From NCBI GenBank assembly GCA_033065855.1, contig JAVXUO010002717.1, positions 558,001 to 622,000 of the forward strand: a stretch of 64,000 nt of DNA. The letters run 5' to 3'. Every line of letters starts with the position of its first letter. The stretch's first letter is position 1. Below the pieces are notes generated by a model. That model was not told where the DNA came from. It made no database searches and saw only the letters and a program-made list of their open reading frames with translations. Below are positions 23,655 to 35,041 of the stretch, piece after piece. Source of the DNA: Escallonia rubra (taxonomy: Eukaryota > Streptophyta > Magnoliopsida > Escalloniales > Escalloniaceae). Made by a program: the position numbers and the translations under genes.

Positions 23655-24020
23655 AATGACAAAAAAAATTACGAGATTTTTCGGAAGCTATGAAGTGTGC
23701 CCTAAAGTGTGCCCGAATAGGCCCTTCCTAGGAAAACCCAAAAAATAATGTGTCTCGTTTTTCGCCGAAATTCTTTCGAATGGGCTAACTAGCGTGCCTG
23801 AGGTGCAATGAGCAAAAAAGAAATGACAAAAAAAATTACGAGATTTTTCGGAAGCTATGAAGTGTGCCCTAAAGTGTGCCCGAATAGGCCCTTCCTAGGA
23901 AAACTCAAAAAATAATGTGTCTCGTTTTTCGCCGAAATTCTTACGAATGGGCTAACTAGCGTGCCTGAGGTGCAATGAGCAAAAAAGAAATGACAAAAAA
24001 AATTACGAGATTTTTCGGAA
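23655..24020 (+). repeat. 166-bp tandem repeat between the two MULE genes
   Basis: Units begin AAATGACAAAAAAAATTACG at 23655, 23821 and 23988. The first two are nearly identical and the third breaks off after about 35 bp. They fill the 0.5-kb gap between the converging stop codons (23615 and 24114), where both transcripts must end. A role in 3'-end formation is a guess from position. Confidence 0.88.
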
Positions 24021-24113
24021 GAACAAACCAAATCACAAATTAAAGATTCAACAAACCAAATCACAAATTTAAACATTATAAACGTTATTCGTTATACAAC
24101 TGAAACATTAACC

Positions 24114-26414
24114 CTAACACTCTTCATCATCATCGTCCTCCTCGACCATACTGCCAGGTGCAAGACCTAACGCTTTATAATGGTTTCTCTTGTCATGATC
24201 AGTCATCTTATTACACAACGCACACTTTCGCAATTTTTTTTGACCCGTTTCTTTTTCAATCGGATTCTTCATGCGTATTTCTCGTTTTCGCCCTTTTGTT
24301 TGAGAAATAATTGGATCAAAAATGTCGTCCTCCTCACCTTGCATGCTAGTGCCGTCAATGACTGGCTGTTTGCCTCGATTGAATCTACCGGCTCGAGTCG
24401 TCCGAGTAGTCGGAGTGTCCCGTCTTTGTGGATCAGCCATCCTAAACTGTGCATGCTTAGCCGTATCCCGTGCGGCTGCTTCAACTTGATACTTGTACCC
24501 ATCAAACGTTGACGCTGCATCCAATGATAAACTGTGCATGATGTTACAAAGGTGATTATATCGCAGCGGCTCAGATTGCTCGAAATCAACTGAAACATTG
24601 GGCACGTAAGGAATGTGACCGTGGACTCTATTGGCTTCCTTCGTCCACCGTTCCAAGATATACTGTTGAGGGATTTCACTAGCATTCTTCGAGATCAAAA
24701 CCCTCAACGCGTGTCGACAAAGTATACCTTTATGCTCAAACAATTGACAGTTGCAATTTACCAACCCGGTGTCCATACATTTAGCCACGGTAAAATGTCT
24801 TCTGTTCCTCGGAGTCGACGAAGAGCACGGATTGGGAAAATTCGTTACGTTCGTCAAAGCATAAACCTTGAGCTCTCTGGTGGAATACTCGTGCAACTTT
24901 GTCATGCCATATTGATTCGACTTTAGTAGTTCTTCTTGAAACTGTCTAAACATTTCCTTGGTATAGACTTGAGCCGCATGAGCCTCCAAAGGTGAAAAGA
25001 GTAGTATGGCTCTTTCCTTGTAAGCCGTAGCCGCGTCGGCTTCTCTCTCACGGTACAATTGCCTATCAACGGCTTTCTGCATCTCCAGTACGAACTCCAC
25101 TATACTTGAAGACTGGCTTACGTACCCATCAAAGAATGAATTCATAGCTTCGCTTCTCGAGGTCGTAGTCATTCCGGCTGCAAAAAACTTCTTGGTGTAG
25201 GCACCGACCCACTGTGTCTTGATCGCATACAACGATTGTAACCAGTCATGATTGTGCAAAGAGTAGTCATCCATTAACGTGGCCCACCTCTCCTCGAACA
25301 CGTCTACCGTCAACGATTTCTTCACACATGTATTAAAGTCAGTCTTGAATTCCGGATGGTTTGCATATACATGGTGAAGCCGTTCGGGATATTTGTTGCT
25401 TATGTGCCACGTGCACAGGCCATGGTGAGTATCTGGAAGGACCTTAGCGATTGCATTTTTCATTGCCAGATCTTGGTCGGTGATGATGGTCTGTGGAGGA
25501 ATATGATACATTGCTTGAAGCCACGTTTCAAATAACCACGTAAATGACTCCTCCGTCTCATCCCTAAGCAGGGCAAAGCCAAACGAGATTGACTGATAGT
25601 GGTGGTTCACCCCCGTGAACGGAGCAAAAGGCATAGAGTACTTATTGGTGCGGTATGTGGTGTCAAACGTCACAACATCCCCAAAATTTAGGTAAGCAGC
25701 TATAGAACGGGGGTCCGCCCAAAATATAGTACTAATGCGGTTCTCATCATCGAGTTGGATACTGTAGAAAAATCCAGAATTCTCACTCTGAAGGCACCTG
25801 AAGAGATCAATGGTAGCTTGAGCATCATTCCTACCGAAAGACTCTCTCTTCTGAGCACGAAGTTCATTTCGAAGGTCTACGTCGTTGAAACTCAACTTGT
25901 CAATCCCCCCAGCCTGGCTTGAGAAAACCCCCATCATCTTAGAAGGTGGAATTTTAGCCCCGGCCATTGTAAAAATCAGTTGTTTGTGTGCCGCGCTAAT
26001 TTCTCGGTGTTGATGAATTTGACCAATCTTACTGGGAGTCATCAACTGATGATTATGACTCAAGTCCACTCCCGTCACAACCCAATGGTTTTCTTTTTTC
26101 CGGTGTACTGCATACACATGGGCCTTGCAGCCGGTACCCGGAAATGTGTCGCGTTTTCTTTGTCTTGTTGTCCCTTCGTCACTGATCGGAACGACCGGGG
26201 GTACATGCGGTGCTCCTCTATGACACTCAAATAACCTTGCACCAATTTGATCGGTATTCACCCGTTTTCTACTCGTCCTAGTTCGAATACCGAAACCCAT
26301 CGTTTTCGAATATGCTCTGTAGTATGCTTCGACTTCGTCAAGTGTTTGAAAAACTTGATCCAAGTAAGGTGGATCAGAACCTTCACAAAAAATATTTCCT
26401 CCAGTTGCATCCAT
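24114..26414 (-). CDS. FAR1-type MULE transposase (766 aa, single exon)
   Basis: One uninterrupted frame. An N-terminal FAR1/WRKY-GCM1-type zinc-binding domain spans about residues 27-125 (GFGIRTRTSRK, FECHRG, GCKAHVYAV, DLSHNHQL). The MULE transposase core follows: Asp251 in VTFDTTY, Asp313 in IITDQD, CTWHI, and Glu422 in TSRSEAMN, consistent with a DDE catalytic triad. A SWIM zinc finger has C554, C556, C566 and H568 (CNCQLFEHKGILCRHAL). The C-terminal tail has basic stretches and a small CALCNKMTDHDKRNHY zinc-knuckle-like motif. Length and motifs are those of FAR1/FHY3-related and Jittery-like transposases. It should bind the TIRs and catalyse transposition of the element. A leader intron spliced from the right TIR probably precedes the ATG. 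Confidence 0.93.
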   Translation of the reverse strand: MDATGGNIFCEGSDPPYLDQVFQTLDEVEAYYRAYSKTMGFGIRTRTSRKRVNTDQIGARLFECHRGAPHVPPVVPISDEGTTRQRKRDTFPGTGCKAHVYAVHRKKENHWVVTGVDLSHNHQLMTPSKIGQIHQHREISAAHKQLIFTMAGAKIPPSKMMGVFSSQAGGIDKLSFNDVDLRNELRAQKRESFGRNDAQATIDLFRCLQSENSGFFYSIQLDDENRISTIFWADPRSIAAYLNFGDVVTFDTTYRTNKYSMPFAPFTGVNHHYQSISFGFALLRDETEESFTWLFETWLQAMYHIPPQTIITDQDLAMKNAIAKVLPDTHHGLCTWHISNKYPERLHHVYANHPEFKTDFNTCVKKSLTVDVFEERWATLMDDYSLHNHDWLQSLYAIKTQWVGAYTKKFFAAGMTTTSRSEAMNSFFDGYVSQSSSIVEFVLEMQKAVDRQLYREREADAATAYKERAILLFSPLEAHAAQVYTKEMFRQFQEELLKSNQYGMTKLHEYSTRELKVYALTNVTNFPNPCSSSTPRNRRHFTVAKCMDTGLVNCNCQLFEHKGILCRHALRVLISKNASEIPQQYILERWTKEANRVHGHIPYVPNVSVDFEQSEPLRYNHLCNIMHSLSLDAASTFDGYKYQVEAAARDTAKHAQFRMADPQRRDTPTTRTTRAGRFNRGKQPVIDGTSMQGEEDDIFDPIISQTKGRKREIRMKNPIEKETGQKKLRKCALCNKMTDHDKRNHYKALGLAPGSMVEEDDDDEEC

Positions 26415-26984
26415 ATTTATACTGAAATCTAAAAAATAAAAATTATATCATTCTCAACAAGTCATAGAATTAAATAAAAGAAGAATGGACTCTATTTGCA
26501 GTGTAATAGCGGGGAAAATTAGTATAATGTAAAATTACCAAAATAGCCCCCGATGAGCGGCAAATTACCGAAATGCCCCCGGGGGTTCATTATCACCATA
26601 ACGCCCCAAATCAGCTTCGAAAGCACCTTTCAGGTGCTTTGCTTACATTTCTGGACGAAGCAGTCATTTGAAAAACTGAAAGGGGCAAAGTAACGAAAAT
26701 ACCCCTCTCGGGAATGCGAATTACCAAAATGCCCCCTGCCATCAGAAAACCTTCATAGTTTTTCAGTCATCGCCCCAACAAGCTTTATCTAATTCACAAC
26801 TTTAAAGTATAACTTTTCGGATGTCTCACACCCTTTCCTGAACTAAAAGTGGTTCGGGAAATTCGTGTAATGTAAAATTAGGAAAATAGAACCCGATGAG
26901 CGGCAAATTACCGAAATGGCCCGGGGTTCATTAGGACCCCAACGCCCCGCGAAACGGCTTCAAATCAGCCTTCGCTAGGGTGTG

Positions 26985-28706
26985 CTTACATTTACGGACA
27001 GTATTGACGCTCGAAAAAGTTGACAGCGTGAAATTACGAAAATACCCCTATCGGGCGGCGAATTACCAAAATGCCCCTGGCATCGGAAAAAATCTCAAAA
27101 GTGATTTAAGACGCTATTCTAAGGTTGCTGAGTTCATCCTTGGTCTAAAAAGCATTTTAGGGATTTTTTGTCAAAAAATCCCGAACCGGTGTCCGGATCG
27201 AGCGCTTAAAAGATAATTCGGGGCAAGAAATTGCTACCGGCTTCGGAATGGCCCGGATTCCTGGGGAATGGCACTTCCCAGCCTTCGCTAGGGTGTGCTT
27301 ACATTTACGGACAGTATTGACGCTCGAAAAAGTTGACAGCGTGAAATTACGAAAATACCCCTCTCGGGCGGCGAATTACCAAAATGCCCCCTGGCATCGG
27401 GAAAAATCTCAAAAGTGATTTAAGACGCTATTCTAAGGTTGCTGAGTTCATCCTTGGTCTAAAAAGCATTTTAGGGATTTTTCGTCAAAAAATCCCGAAC
27501 CGGTGTCCGGATCGAGCGCTTAAAAGCCCGTTCGGCAAAAAATTGCTACCGGCTTCGGAATGGTCCGAATTCATGGGGAATGGAACTTTCCAACATCCTA
27601 GGGCTCTCAAAAAAATTTCGCGCGAAACCGCGCTAGCTTGATATTTTAAATTACACTGCGAAGTTACAAGGTTGCGCGTATCAGTTAACCCCTTTCCAGT
27701 ATTTAGAAAAATCTGAAATTTTTACCTGATACAGATATTTTAAAAATAACTAGGGTCTCTTTTCTGCACTTTGGCAAAATCTAGCTCTAGCTATTTTTTA
27801 TAAATTCGTGAAAATTCATAATTTTGACGCCCTAAAAAATCGCTATTACCGAATCTTTCGAATGTAATACCCCGATTTGTAAAAACGTAATTTTGACGCC
27901 TTAAACACGAATTTTAGACTATGGTAAGAAAAATTTAAGCGTAACAACAATTTAAATTAACATTGAATTATAAGAAAATTCAAAATACTTACTTGTTTGG
28001 ACTTGAAAAAAATGACGAAGAAATCCACCGATCTTCTTCTAGCGGTTATCCACCGATCTTCTAGCGTAAATTTTTTTGACGAAAAAAAATTGTAGAGATT
28101 ATGTAGGTGAGATAGGGAGAATGATGAGAGCGTAAGAAATAATTCGGGGGAAGAGGGTTTTTATAGACAGAAAAGTGAGCCGTGGGAGGGGGGGGCCAAC
28201 TGATGTGTGCCATGTGTCGAAGGGGGGGTGGGGGTCTAGGAAAAAAAATGACAAGTGGGGAGGGGGGTGGGGGCTAGGGGGGGGGGGAAATGGACAAGTG
28301 GGGAGGGGGTGGGGGCTAGGGGGGAAAATGGACAAGTGGGGAGGGGGAAGAGGGGTGGGGGCCAAGGGAGGGGGTTACTGCCGAATATTATAAGTGAGAG
28401 GGGCTGCTGGGGGAATCTGCCGAGGGGGGGGGGGGGGGTGGGGGCAAGGGAGGGGGTGGGGACACATGGGGGGGAGGCAAAAAAAAAAAATTAAATGGAC
28501 TGAATGGGCCCAATCTCACGACTTACGCGATGGGCCTAGAGCCAATCGCATGAAAGTCGGGCGATTGGCCCAAAGCCAATCATTGGCCCTTTTCGCCATA
28601 AATGGCCCAGTCCAGCCGTCCTTTTTTTTTTTATGCAATCGCATGACTGTCAAGCGATTGGGTGGGAAATTTTTTTTTTCCCACCGGTGGGTGTGTATCG
28701 AACCCC
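26985..28706 (-). repeat. right terminal inverted repeat of the MULE
   Basis: Mirror copy of 18499-20215. It has the same order of blocks, two full 310-bp subterminal units (about 26985-27620), and the G-rich block at about 28185-28480. Inward of 26980 the similarity to the left arm becomes patchy: rearranged pieces of the third unit appear at about 26560-26740, so the boundary of the repeat is gradual. Confidence 0.9.
27993..28165 (-). promoter_or_regulatory. mirror TIR promoter and leader exon driving the transposase gene
   Basis: TATAAAAA on the minus strand (28158-28165), the same leader blocks, and donor AACAA|GTAAGTAT (GT at 27992-27991). Acceptor candidates are TTTTTTAG (AG at 26430-26429) and TTTCAG a few bases further on, both directly upstream of the transposase ATG at 26414. 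The leader intron would be about 1.56 kb. Confidence 0.62.

Positions 28707-28761
<55 letters not shown>
28707..28761. repeat. (TA)n microsatellite at the MULE right flank
   Basis: About 55 bp of TA repeats with one phase slip. The left flank of the element has a shorter TA run (18482-18498). The element therefore sits inside a TA microsatellite. Confidence 0.95.
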
Positions 28762-28764
<3 letters not shown>

Positions 28765-30171
28765 ACATGTAAAAGATATGTTTTTTTTTCCTTTAATCTT
28801 TCAAATCTTCTAAACGTATGGATTTAGAGACCTTTGAAGACTTATTTTTTTCCTTTTATTTTTGCTTATAGGATTAGATTTCATAAGATTGTTTCGAGAC
28901 TCTTATCTTTTTCTTTTTCTTTTTCTTTTATTTTGTCCTAAAACTTTGTTTCATGCTTATATTTAGATACATTTTGAGACTTCGCTATATTTTTCTTCAT
29001 TATCGTGACTAATTAGTAGGCTTTGATGATAATTGATATACTTAAAATTAAGTAAACAAAAACTCATGACTCGTTAGTAGACTTGGATGGTTACTGATAT
29101 GCTTAAAAATTAAGTAAATAAAATTAATTTGTAATCATGGGCAATCCGTGGGTAGCCCGTATCTAGTCCGCGCCCACCAAAAATTTCATGGATTAGACAT
29201 GGACAAATATTATTTGACCTATAGATGGGCTGAGCTGAGCATGAGTACGAGTTTTTTAGATTGGGTTGGACATGGTTTGGCCGGCCCTTCCCTCTCTCTT
29301 CATGGGATAGAATAGGAAACATAAAAAATACTCCGTATGATTTATATCTTTAACTAGTATTGAGTACGGGTGTTGCACATGAATGTGGTTGGGAGTAATT
29401 TATTAATTGATATCATTATTTTTTTTTGGGATCAAAATAATATAATTCAGATAAATTCATATTTCTTTTGTGACTTGTTTTAGAATAAATATATATTTGA
29501 TATTCACAATTATAATTCATTCAAAATTTGAAAATCTTCTTTGTAAGTTTCTGAATTGAAGAAATGTTTGATAATGCCGCTAAAAAGAAAAATAAATAAA
29601 GAATTAAAAAGAATGAATTTACGTCTTTATTTTTGTAATCAGATGATTTATGGTATACACTTAAGATTTGTAATTTTTAAGACCATGTGCGTAAATGAAT
29701 AGATCGATTTTCAGTTCAAATTTGTGTCATATTTAAGCCTTTTTTTTTCATTTTTTGATGCATATTTAACTTCTTTTTTTTATTCAACAACCTTTTGTTT
29801 CTTAACTGATATTTCACGTATTCCAATTTTCTTTGTTTTGTTTTTGTTTTTCAGTTTGTCAATTGGTTAAGTGTTTGCTAACCTAAAAATATAATGGAAA
29901 ATAATAACAGATCTCATTACCCAATTCATTATCTAATATTTATCAACCAAATTAAAAAGGGAGTAATAAAGGAATTTCTTTGTTTTCTTTTTCTTTCTCA
30001 TCTGACTTTTCATTTCCCAATGTTTATAATTAGATTCATTATCCAATGTTCATTTAATTTCAACCAAATTTAATAGGGAGTCATAAATAGAGGGTAAAAG
30101 TATTATTTATATAATTAACATATGACATAATCGTTTAAAAATGATTTACAGCATTCGTAGTTTTATAGGTA

Positions 30172-30216
<45 letters not shown>

Positions 30217-31330
30217 TATGCATGTCAAATCAAAATAGAGTAATTAAATTGGGACGGAAGGATTATTAGACATGCACGCAGGCTTCATTTCTTTTTCTCA
30301 AGAAAAAAGACACATTTTTATGTATAAAAGGAGTGAAGTCTTCGACCACACAACTTGGGTGGTCATCCCACGTAAAAGCGTAAACATAAATGGGTTGTGA
30401 CTTGTGACAGAGGTTGGATGAATTTGCTAAGTTACAAAAGGATGAAAAGCTCCGCACAACATACAAATTCCAATCCTCAGTTTCAGTATACGCACTCAAA
30501 GTTTGTTTAAAATTAGCGTTAAGGTATGCATTGATTTTTAAATAAAGTGATTCCTAAAATCAGTTTTAATGACAAAATAACCGATAAGTTTCATGTTTCA
30601 ATAAAAAAAATACTAAAGATAGTTATAATGAGTAAGGATATTTTGTTAGTCAACCCGAATTATGAAAACGTGATTAATTAATCACTGTCATTCTACTGGA
30701 TTAGGATTTTGAAAGTTGATTTAATCAGTTTTTTAACTTTGTCAAACGCATAACATCCCAACTTAATCGAGAGTTAACAAGGCATGACCAACCCACAATT
30801 AATCTCGGGCTCTAAACTTTACAAGCAAGTACCAAAATACATCATAATTGAACCAAGCATCATCATTACACCAAGTTCACAAGTTTATTGAGACCCAAGA
30901 AACCATTTTTTGCGAAGCAGAAGTAACAAAATTAACAAATACTACTACTTACTAGTGAGAGTGCAAAAACGCAAAACAAAAGCATGAGCAAGAGCGGACA
31001 AAAGCATGAGCAAGAGCGGGAGCGGGAGCAAGACCGAGCACAGAACCATTGGCCGGCCCGATGGATGAAAAAAGATTGAACTTGAGAAAATAATCATCGA
31101 TTCCCCAAGCAATTCCGAAATTGCATTAAACCTCAGATCTAAACTGCCTCTATTCGTCCTTTAAATTTGTAACAATGGTGCTCAACTCAAGCTAGAAGAA
31201 AGTAATAGTTACATTTTGCTTACAGTGAGTGTGAATGCTGAAAAGAGAAATATATGCTGGTATCTTGAAGGAGAGCAGAACACCCCATGAAAATTCGAGA
31301 CGATTAGCCCGTTCCGACATGCGTTACCAA
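28762..31330. other. AT-rich intergenic region between the MULE and EIN4
   Basis: No coding gene is supported. About 29120-29286 resembles the repeat on the other side of the MULE. A (TA)n run lies at 30173-30214. The 3' UTR of EIN4 must lie at the right end. ORFs here are short and without recognisable domains. Confidence 0.5.
30173..30214. repeat. (TA)n microsatellite
   Basis: Twenty or so uninterrupted TA dinucleotides, with no inserted element. Confidence 0.95.
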
Positions 31331-34300
31331 CTAACTTGACATCCCTTCACCTGCCCTCTGCAGGACCGTCCGAAGCTCCTGAGCCAACCCTTTTAGTAGA
31401 ACAGGTTTATAAATGACACCATTCATTCCCGCCTGTAGGCATTTCTCCCAGACATCTTCCTTGGCGCTTGCAGTCAGGGCTATAATTAGTGGCCGACTAC
31501 GGCTCCGGTACTTTCGGATTCTAGTTGCGACTTCGAACCCATCCATTTCCGGCATTTGAAGGTCCAAAATAATGACTCGGATAGAAGTAGCGTAAAGGGC
31601 AATAGCACTTAGGCATTCGATACCAGATGAAACAGCGGATACTTGACAACCCAGCTTCTCGAGCAGCTTCTTGGTTACCATTCGGTTTATTCCATCATCA
31701 TCAGCCAAAAGAACTTGAAGGCCTCTGAACAGAGAGTTCGAAATTGGTTGGTCTGGCAAGTATCCAAGTTCGAATACAGATCTTCTATAATTACTTTGGA
31801 TTTGAAATCTGAGAATAAGAGTCATGCTTTGAACGCGTCCCTCAGAATCCGCTGACATCCAGATATTACCTCGCATCATCTGCAATTTTCTTAAGCAAAA
31901 CGATTCAGTCAAACTATCATCAGGCAAAGATCATCATCTACATTTACAATCAATTACTGTTCTAAACAAGATGATTTAAGCACAGTGAGAGATCAATTTA
32001 CAATCAAGATTGTTAAACGTAGTAATATATGTAACAGGTATTGAAGTCTGGTTTGGCAAAATAGGTGCACCTTGATCATCTCTCATTGAATATTGAGCAC
32101 CATATAAATGTTGCACCCATTTTCGAACATTGGAGCTTCAAGTAGATTGTTTCTTACAAGAGAGACGGACCAAGACGTAAAAGAAAGAACCAAACACATG
32201 AACTTCCAGATTAGTATGAACAATCTAAAAGGTAGTTCATTTTATAATGAAACAAAAAACCATAAGCAATAGGCTTTACTTTTAGAGGTAAAAGGGCGAC
32301 CTTCCATCTCATTTTAGTTGATGCTACTGTTTTTGGGTAAACATATAATCAAAACAACATGCATAATTGTCTAGATGAAAGCACGATCTGGAATGCATAA
32401 TTCTACCTATCTAAACAGCAAAAACTTCCCCATACTTCAGCAGTCGCCTTATGCGCTTGGCTGGCTGCCTTTTTTCCTACCAGAAATCAGGAGGCAGACT
32501 CATATTCTTGTTTCCCATTGAGGTGAGTTCTATGTCTTGCGATGAAAAACTTAACAACTGGTGAGAGGCCCCAAGGGCTCACACCCCTTCAACGAGAGAC
32601 AACCTGTGGCAATCATTCTGGGTAGCAGAATTTGGCTTGTAAAAATTTCCTAAGTATAAGTTGTGCTGGTTAAGCACAGTAGATGGAGTACAAAGATGAT
32701 CTTCAGATAAGTTAAAAAAGGTTGACAGAATGTAGCCCAATTTGAGGCCTGGTGCATATGTTTCATGTGAGAAACACAAAGGTGGTGCAGAGTGATACCT
32801 CCAAATAATTGGAAGTGCTCTTCTAAAGTTGTGAATCTCAAGGGAAGCTTGATCAAACTTCAAGGCTAGAATGCAAAATAATACCCTTCATAACAGAGTA
32901 TATACCCACACATAGCCAACCCAAAGTGGTTAAGATGAGGCGTTGTTGAGCCGAGTCGAGTTTTATCAATCAAAATAACATAGTATGGACGTCAGAATCT
33001 AGTTACCTAGAGTACATGCCTATATAGGGAGGCAATACCAAAGCATTTGAGACATAAAGACCACACCTAGATGTAAAAAAATCAAGCCACTACCATAATT
33101 GCAGTAGCGACGACAAGCAATGAACTCCCTAGGAAAATGCTGCGCAGCACGAGATGAAGGCATGTAAAAAGCAATCATGAAGTCGTAATATTCCAGTTCC
33201 ACAAAAGGTTCATTGTTGATAAACATCTAGAATATGGCAGCTAAACGAAACAAAGAGTGCCAGCAAGAAATTAGTCGTATGCAAAATATCAGAAATCTCA
33301 CCTGAACAAGCTTTTTACACATGCTGAAGCTCAGGCCACCCTTAACTTCATTGCCGTTGTGCCTCATCTCACCAAAGTGTATGGTGGAAATTGAGCTATC
33401 AGATTGAGATGATCCAGCATTGATTCCAATTTCAAATTTTAAACTCACATACTCATCATTTGGGCTTGGCCTTCTTATTCCCCAAAGCTTATCATCCTTC
33501 CCCTCACTTCCATTCTCTGAAGCCACCCTCAAGACGACAGAGCCCCCTCTGTTACTTACATTCAGCAAATGCCCAACCATATGCAACAGAACCTGAAAAG
33601 TCCTCCTCTCGTCACCTATCACTTGCTTAGGCAAAGGATTTGGAACATCTAAAGCAAAACCAAAGCCCTTATAAACGCACAAGCACTTGACAAGACATGA
33701 AGCTTCCTTAATCATAGAATGCAGTTGAAAGGGTCCCACATCTAACGGCAATCTTCCACTATCTTTGGCCGATATCTCCATGACATCATTAACTAAAGTT
33801 GAGAGCACACTGCTGGTTTTTAAGATCGTGTCAATAATAATACTCTGTTCAGAGCTCATATTCTCATCCTGAAACACAGAAAGTAGGCCCAAAATTGAGT
33901 GCATTGGCCGCCTCATCCCATGGCTCATCACCTTCTGAAATGAATCCCTTGCCTGGCTAGCCATCAAGGCATTCTCCTTAGCATGTTGCAGCACACGATT
34001 TTGCTGTCCCAGTTTCTCTCTCATTAGCTGTGACTCCTGAAGAACTGCAGCATGGGACAGAGCCACAGCCACTTGATCAGCTACTACTTCCAGTATCTCC
34101 ATCTCATCGTAGCTCCAATTTCTACCATTTGTATTTGGAAGAACTAGAACCAGTATGGCATAACAAGTGTCTACTAACTCCGGCGTCCCTCCTTTGAAGT
34201 TCGAAACACGGAGCATTGGCATCCTAATAGCTGCCACGGCACCTAATTCATCGGACCCACCGTTGCTAGCGAACCCAAGTGCTGAATTTGGCCTCAAAAT

Positions 34301-35041
34301 CCTCACCCCCTTGTTCTTTGTTATCTCCAATATATCTGGGTCGTTTATGGGAAGCGAGGGACGGAAATCACTTGCTTTTAGCTCGTGGGTCAGATTCATT
34401 TCCATTTTATTCTCGTTCAGCATCCAAACAGCACAATTGTGTAGATCCAAGGTATTGGAAAGCTCAACCAGAGTGGTGTACAATATCGTGTGCTTATCAA
34501 GTGACTTTCGAATCTCATGGGTCAGCATCCGAACGTGCCATCCTGCCTCCTTCTGTCTCTTCATCATTCCTACCTCCTGGTCTAGTTCCAACACATTCTG
34601 CTTCAGGAAGAGCTCTCTCACTTTCAGTTTCAGGAGAAGAGGTATCAGAGTCAAAAGGGTGATTGCCGTTGCACAAGAAACGAGGGCGGTGAGGAGCTTG
34701 GCAATGGTAAGTGCCATCATCAGTTGGAAAGCGTGAGGACCATAATACGTCCACCCGTTCAGTAAATGTGTCAATCCGCAGAGGACTATGAATGCAATAA
34801 ATTGAAAAACTACCCATTTGAATGGTACGTCTGAGCAGCTAAGGAAGTAGAGTAACTCGATGGGGATGGAAAAGTAGGCGAAAGCAATCAAGAAATCACT
34901 CACTTTCTGGTACTCTAAAAGTCTAGGTATGTTCCAAAATCCCTCATCGTCGCAGTGACACTGGGAGAAGCCATTATCAGTTGCCAAAACAGAAACTGTC
35001 ATGGAAGCAACGAACAACCCAAAGAGTATTGATTTCAACAT
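31331..35041 (-). CDS. EIN4: EIN4-type ethylene receptor (subfamily II, 762 aa)
   Basis: Ethylene receptor of the ER membrane. Coding exons 35041-33302 and 31879-31331 join in frame at GT-AG borders; further non-coding 5' exons are likely. The start MLKSILFGL begins a signal-peptide-like helix; an ATG 20 codons upstream (35101) is less family-like. Three membrane helices carry the copper and ethylene ligands Cys88 and His92 (VLCGLTHLL). A GAF domain (about 158-310) follows. The histidine-kinase-like region has His374 in [11 protein letters not shown] but no clear N or G boxes. The receiver domain has Asp640/641, phospho-acceptor Asp686 ([12 protein letters not shown]) and Lys738. EIN4 rather than ETR2 is suggested by [26 protein letters not shown] and the retained H-box histidine. 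The single coding intron is 1.4 kb. Subfamily II receptors repress ethylene responses through CTR1 when no ethylene is bound. Confidence 0.93.

Larger units (their letters stand above)
18499..28706. mobile_element. complete 10.2-kb Mutator-like element with PMD-ULP1 and FAR1-type transposase genes
   Basis: The ends GGGGTTCGCTACACACCCAC (left) and GGGGTTCGATACACACCCAC (right, read inward) start inverted repeats of about 1.7 kb. The element is flanked by ATATATATA on both sides (18490-18498, 28707-28715). This fits the 9-bp duplication of Mutator elements but is uninformative because it lies in a TA microsatellite. It encodes two converging, apparently intact genes: a plant-mobile-domain/ULP1 protease protein (20723-23615, plus) and a MULE transposase (24114-26414, minus). 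ULP1-carrying MULEs are known in plants (Kaonashi/KI in Arabidopsis, CUMULE in melon), and plant mobile domains are known from transposons. Having both genes intact inside near-identical long TIRs suggests a young and possibly still active copy. Confidence 0.93.

Noticed and set aside
34167-34736. 189-codon plus-strand ORF inside EIN4
   Set aside because: Antisense shadow of the conserved EIN4 GAF and transmembrane coding region.
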